DNA of 64,000 nucleotides from Symbiodinium sp. CCMP2592 (lineage: Eukaryota; Sar; Dinophyceae; Suessiales; Symbiodiniaceae): positions 386,001-450,000 of the forward strand of contig CAJNDT010004502.1 of the NCBI GenBank assembly GCA_905221615.1. The letters run 5' to 3'. The position numbers and the translations under genes were made by a program. The notes beneath the pieces were generated by a model. It was not told the DNA's origin, searched no databases, and was given only the letters and a program-made list of their open reading frames with translations. How positions within the stretch are numbered: the stretch's first letter is position 1; the number at the start of each line of letters is the position of its first letter. Below are positions 60,685-64,000 of this stretch, piece after piece.

Positions 60685-61845
60685 ATGGGCAGCCCCGCAG
60701 CTGCTGGCCGCGGCGGCGAACGCAACTTCGCCAAGCCGGAGGTGGACCAGGAGCACTTGCTGGACGTGTTCAAGAAACACGTCAAGCTCCTAGGTGTCCA
60801 GGCCGCCTTCAACTTCGACCCCTACGGCAACCTAGCCAAGACGAGTGCTGTCCAGGCCAAAGGGCTTTCAAAGGCGACGGTTTTGCTCAAGAAACTCCAG
60901 GAGGTGGAGAGCGGCTTGGCTTTCAAGTACAAGGACTTGAAGGAGTGCTTGGCCAAGGTCAGCAAAGACTACCCGGACCTCATCCACCAGGCCCCGCTGA
61001 GCAAGCAAACTGCTTGGGCTGGGGACACGGCCGAGATGCTGCTGACCGTCATGGCTCATGCTCGCCGCTTGTGCAACGACACCAGGTTCAAGGAGGCTTG
61101 CAGCAAGGCGACCCAGTTCGAGATCAAGGATCTCGAGGAACTCAGGGCGCTGCTTCTTCCAGAAGTGTCGGCCTCACCAGCCAAGCTCCAGCAGGCGGAG
61201 ACCCACAACACCAAGCGGCCGAGCACAGGGACGCCAAGCCCTGCGACCAAGCCGCCAAAGCTACGGTCGTTAGCCCCTGCGAGCAGTCCGCTTCGAAAGA
61301 TTCGGACCAGGGATCTGGAGCTTCCAGACACTCCCAAGACCGCCAAGACGAGTTTGAGCCAGGAAGCCGAAGGCAGTCCCGTGCCAGGCAGCAAGGCTCG
61401 AATCAGGAAGTCTTGGGAGGGCGAGGTTTTGAAGAAACCAGCTGCAGCCGCTAAGCCTGTGAAAAAGGACAGTGACAAGCCGAAGAAGAAGCCGGCCTCT
61501 AATCTTAACATTAGAAAAAAATTTTTGTTGTTCGTAAGCATATATTTCTATCTAGGAAGATGTATTTAAGTGAAGCCCTGAATGTTTAATCTCCATCATC
61601 AGGCCCCCAAGGACAAGGACAAGCCCGAGTTGACGGAGGCTGAAAGGGGCAAGCTGCAGATCATGCACTACCACGACAGTGTCGCATTGAGAGTCGACGG
61701 TTCTAGGCAGCTTTTCCAGATCGTGTGCAGGAAGCATGGTCGGGATAAGACCAAGCTTCAGGTTGCCAAGATGAAGAAGAAGCTCGCCGAGGGCGGCTCT
61801 TTGGCAGAGGCCTTCAAGGAGAAGGCTAAGTTTTTGGAGTCCTAG
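60685..61845 (+). CDS. Gene B: two-exon basic protein with KKPA tail
   Basis: Not recognised. Exon 1 is 60685-61494, from ATG in the context GAGCCATGG; the GC donor is at 61495 (AAGCCG/GCCTCT). The intron is 108 bp and A/T-rich. Exon 2 is 61603-61845, after CATCAG. Joined length is 350 residues. Residues about 15-165 look helical (VDQEHLLDVFKKHVKLLG, SKATVLLKKLQEVESGLAFK, DTAEMLLTVMAHARRLC). Residues 165-270 are Pro/Ser/Lys-rich and disordered (KRPSTGTPSPATKPPKL, EVLKKPAAAAKPVKK). The last ~80 residues (TEAERGKLQIMHYHDSVALR, QLFQIVCRKHGRDKTKLQVA) look like a small folded module. The basic tail suggests nucleic-acid or chromatin contact (inference). KKPA motifs also occur in the transposase at 57.4 kb. 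Confidence 0.7.
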
Positions 61846-61872
61846 TTTCAAGTCTTTTAGTGTTCCAAGCCA

Positions 61873-61986
61873 GGGCTGGAAGCCCGGTGGCCTCGACTGC
61901 ATAAGCCAGTATGCATGAGTGAAAAACACATCGACCCTCCAGCTGCATGAGCCTGCAAGTAAAGTTTCAAGGGCTGGACAGCCCTT
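61873..61986. promoter_or_regulatory. Two spacer hairpins between B and C
   Basis: GGGCTGGAAGCCC at 61873-61885 (stem 5, loop 3), 28 bp after the B stop, and AAGGGCTGGACAGCCCTT at 61969-61986 (stem 7, loop 4). The same motif is amplified after gene C. It may act in 3' end processing, but that is a guess. Confidence 0.45.
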
Positions 61987-62111
61987 TTCGGCGGCAAATG
62001 CTCCCAAGCGAGATCGATCTTCGGCCGCTGCAGCTCCCAAGCTCAAGAAGCAGCTTTAGGAGTTACTTAGTCAGGCAGCCAAGGAGCTGCCAAGTCAAGC
62101 CGGTCCAAGCC

Positions 62112-62952
62112 ATGGCCGGCCAGCAGCCTCGAGGGCGCCCAGGAGGACCCATCCCCGCGATGGGAAAGGGCCCCCAGCGAAACAGTCAGCCAGGCGGCAC
62201 CGGACACTTGCACGCATGTAACAAAGTTTTGCATTTGTTTTAAGGATTTAACGAAACCGTTGATGTCTATGTTTGAAAGCACTCAGACTCAAGCGCCTGG
62301 CGAGAGAACTGGAGGGCGCTTTACAGCCAGTACAAGGACGAGGCCGGCCTTGGAGTAACAAGCAAAAGTTTATACATACATTATAATATATATATATATA
62401 TATATATCAAAAAATATACATAAAAATATGTACATATATATATATATATTTGTTTTTTATATGTTTGTGTCCCTTGTTGCGGTCCCTATCTAAGCCCCCA
62501 TCCCCTAAAACTATATACTTAATGAAAACCCCTGCGGCCAGGGCGAGACCTTCGGCCACTGGCAAAACGATGTGGTGCGACACCTTAGCCTCAAGTTCGA
62601 CACCCAGATGCCCCAGGACCAGTCGATCAGGTTGTTCATTAACCGGGTATTTGAGCAATCAGGAACAATCGAGTCGATCGACGACTGGCTGGAGGTACAG
62701 TTGGATGAAATGAGCATAAAAAGGAGCAGCCAGGAGCCCCAGGATCCCCGCTCATCCAGGAGCCAGCAATCCCAGGAGCTCCACATTAATTGGACCTCCA
62801 ATGGGCAGGATGAGCAGGGTCGACCCTTGTCACCCTGGAGGCGGCCACAGCCACTGCCTGCACCTCCTAAGGGCCTCCAGCTCCAGGGCAAGACGTCGCC
62901 ACCTCCCAAGCAGCCGCCGGCGAAAGCACCTGCCCAGGAGCAGCTTGACTGA
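62112..62952 (+). CDS. Gene C: three-exon protein, unknown function
   Basis: Not recognised. Probable start is ATG 62112 in GCCATGG (MAGQQPRGRPGGPIPAMGKG, a Gly/Pro/Gln-rich leader). The frame is also open upstream to 61947. The exon 1 end is uncertain; CCAG/GCGGCA at 62193-62194 gives the right phase. Exon 2 is 62287-62354 (SSAWRENWRALYSQYKDEAG), with GT donor at 62355. Intron 2 (187 bp) holds TA repeats. Exon 3 is 62542-62952, after GGCCAG: GETFGHWQNDVVRHLSLKFD, RLFINRVFEQSGTIESIDDW, then a Ser/Gln/Pro-rich tail ending PAQEQLD and TGA. Joining gives EAGLG/GETFGHW without a frame break. The folded core is about 80 residues; no motif is known to me. Confidence 0.6.
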
Positions 62953-62989
62953 ATTTACTTGACCTTTTAATCTTCAAAACCTTTAGCTG

Positions 62990-63230
62990 TCTTCAAGCCG
63001 TCAAGGGCTGGAAGCCTATTGAAGCCGTCAAGGGCTGGAAGCCCTATTGAAGCCGTCAAGGGCTGGAAGCCCTATTGAAGCCGTCAAGGGCTGGAAGCCC
63101 TATTGAAGCCGTCAAGAGCTGGAAGCCCTATTGAAGCCGTCAAGAGCTGGAAGCCCTATTGAAGCTGTCAGGGGCTGGAAGCCCTATTGAAGCTGTCAGG
63201 GGCTGGAAGCCCTTTTAGCTGGAAGCACCC
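62990..63230. repeat. 28-bp tandem array carrying a hairpin
   Basis: About eight units of TTGAAGCCGTCAAGGGCTGG then AAGCCCTA. Most units contain the palindrome AGGGCTGGAAGCCCT (stem 6, loop 3). In two later units the G of the stem is changed (AGAGCTGG) and the last two have GTCAGGGGCTGG. It lies between gene C's stop and gene D. There are no spacers between units, so it is not a CRISPR array. Confidence 0.9.
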
Positions 63231-63285
63231 CCAAGTAGCAGTGGAAACACCCAAAATTAGCCCTTAAGTTTGAGTCATGATCTCA

Positions 63286-64000
63286 GGCCCGCTCCGCCCG
63301 CTACCCCGGCGACCTCAGTCCCAGCCACCACAGCAGAAGGCGACCTTCCAGGCTTGAATTATCCAAAGTCATGTATAAGCCACATGTAAAACGATTTTTG
63401 AAAACCCGTAAGCTTTCTTTGAAATCTCGGCAGCTTGCAGGAGGTCAAGCTGAGACGGAGGATCCCGCTGCCCTCGAGTTCTTGGAAGCCGAACTTGCCA
63501 AGCTCCAGGAGACCAGGCTCGAGGTGGCCCACGAGATCTACAGGCGCAACCGCGAGGTCGGATCTTTAAAACATAATTATCATCTACTCTTTAAGCAAAG
63601 ATTTTATTGTAAAAAAACCTATTATACTGTTTCCTTCTATTCTGAATTCTAGGAATATACGATTTCCAAGGCCCAGCTCCAGGACGAGCAGGAAAACGAA
63701 AGGCAGGCCACAGAGACGGAATTCCAAGAATTCCAAGAGTCAATGGAAGAAGTCAAGGCGAACTCTGATGCCGAATGGGAGGAAAAAATGATAAAGGAGG
63801 TGGAGGAGAGGAGGGCCAAGAGGTCGAAGACGAGGAGTGACGACCTAAGCAGAACGCTGGTCGTCAAGCGCCAAGACCTCGACAGAGAGCTCTCCAAGCT
63901 CCAGGAAGCACTCATCTCCAGGTACGACCGGGACGTGAGGGACCAGTTGTCCAGGTTGAAGTTGGAAGTCTGGAAGTCCAAGGACCAGGACTTCACGACC
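63286..64000 (+). CDS. Gene D: coiled-coil protein, runs off the window
   Basis: Not recognised; incomplete at the right edge. Exon 1 probably ends at 63351 (PPATPATSVPATTAEGDLP; GC donor CCAG/GCTTGA); its start is unclear, perhaps after CTCAG at 63286. Exon 2 is 63441-63556, after TTGCAG, reading QAETEDPAALEFLEAELAKL and RLEVAHEIYRRNRE, with GT donor at 63557. Exon 3 runs from 63653, after TCTAG, reading EYTISKAQLQDEQENERQAT, EKMIKEVEERRAKRSKTRSD and LDRELSKLQEALISRYDRDV. The Glu/Lys/Arg/Gln-rich heptad text predicts a long coiled coil, so a dimeric structural or scaffolding role is likely (inference). Both mapped introns are under 100 bp and keep frame. Confidence 0.6.

Noticed and set aside
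62990-63230. CRISPR-like array
   Set aside because: Units are directly tandem without unique spacers, there are no cas genes, and the context is eukaryotic.
1-64000. Dinoflagellate spliced-leader gene, tRNA or rRNA genes
   Set aside because: I scanned by eye for the spliced-leader core (TTTTGGCTCAAG) and for tRNA-like boxes and found none. A covariance-model search would be decisive.

Overview
The window looks like nuclear DNA of a dinoflagellate, most likely a symbiodiniacean. I infer this from dense plant-type telomere-like heptamers (TTTAGGG/CCCTAAA) throughout, short introns with both GT and GC donors, a split ankyrin gene whose leader resembles one I recall from Symbiodiniaceae, and proteins with KKPA lysine-rich tails. 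This is recall and inference; no database was searched. I see no rRNA, tRNA, CRISPR array or bacterial operon.

Layout. From 1 to about 12.7 kb the DNA is nearly gene-free: degenerate telomere-like sequence, a 57-bp tandem repeat, a 350-bp palindrome and many short hairpin elements. A three-exon ankyrin-repeat gene lies at 13.29-15.63 kb; its last exon carries three small indels. From 16 to 57 kb the pattern is mosaic: hairpin elements about 100 bp long (families named H1-H9 here) and dispersed non-palindromic repeats (R1-R4) separate short protein-like islands. These islands are mostly exon remnants, several with one in-frame stop. They include a LINE reverse-transcriptase tail (32.3 kb), a membrane-protein fragment (41.3-42.0 kb), an Ala/Arg-rich gene with an upstream exon (49.0-50.0 kb, minus), a Cys-rich C-terminal exon convergent with it (48.9 kb), and a signal-peptide exon (55.25 kb, minus).

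An intact 466-codon IS1595/ISXO2-type transposase gene lies on the minus strand at 57.4-58.8 kb. A 23-bp minisatellite and a long GA tract follow. From 59.78 kb to the right edge there are four head-to-tail, GC-rich, intron-containing genes (A-D) of unknown function, the least repeat-laden part of the window. Their introns are short (about 89-187 bp) and A/T-rich, often start with GC, and the spacers carry a small hairpin (GGGCTGGAAGCCC), amplified into a 28-bp tandem array between C and D.

How the genes might work together cannot be told from sequence. A has a SAP-like segment, B is basic with a KKPA-type tail, C has a short conserved-looking core and a Pro/Gln-rich tail, and D is a long coiled coil. 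That would fit nucleic-acid-binding or scaffolding proteins, but this is inference. H labels mark families whose copies fold on themselves; R labels mark dispersed repeats that do not.
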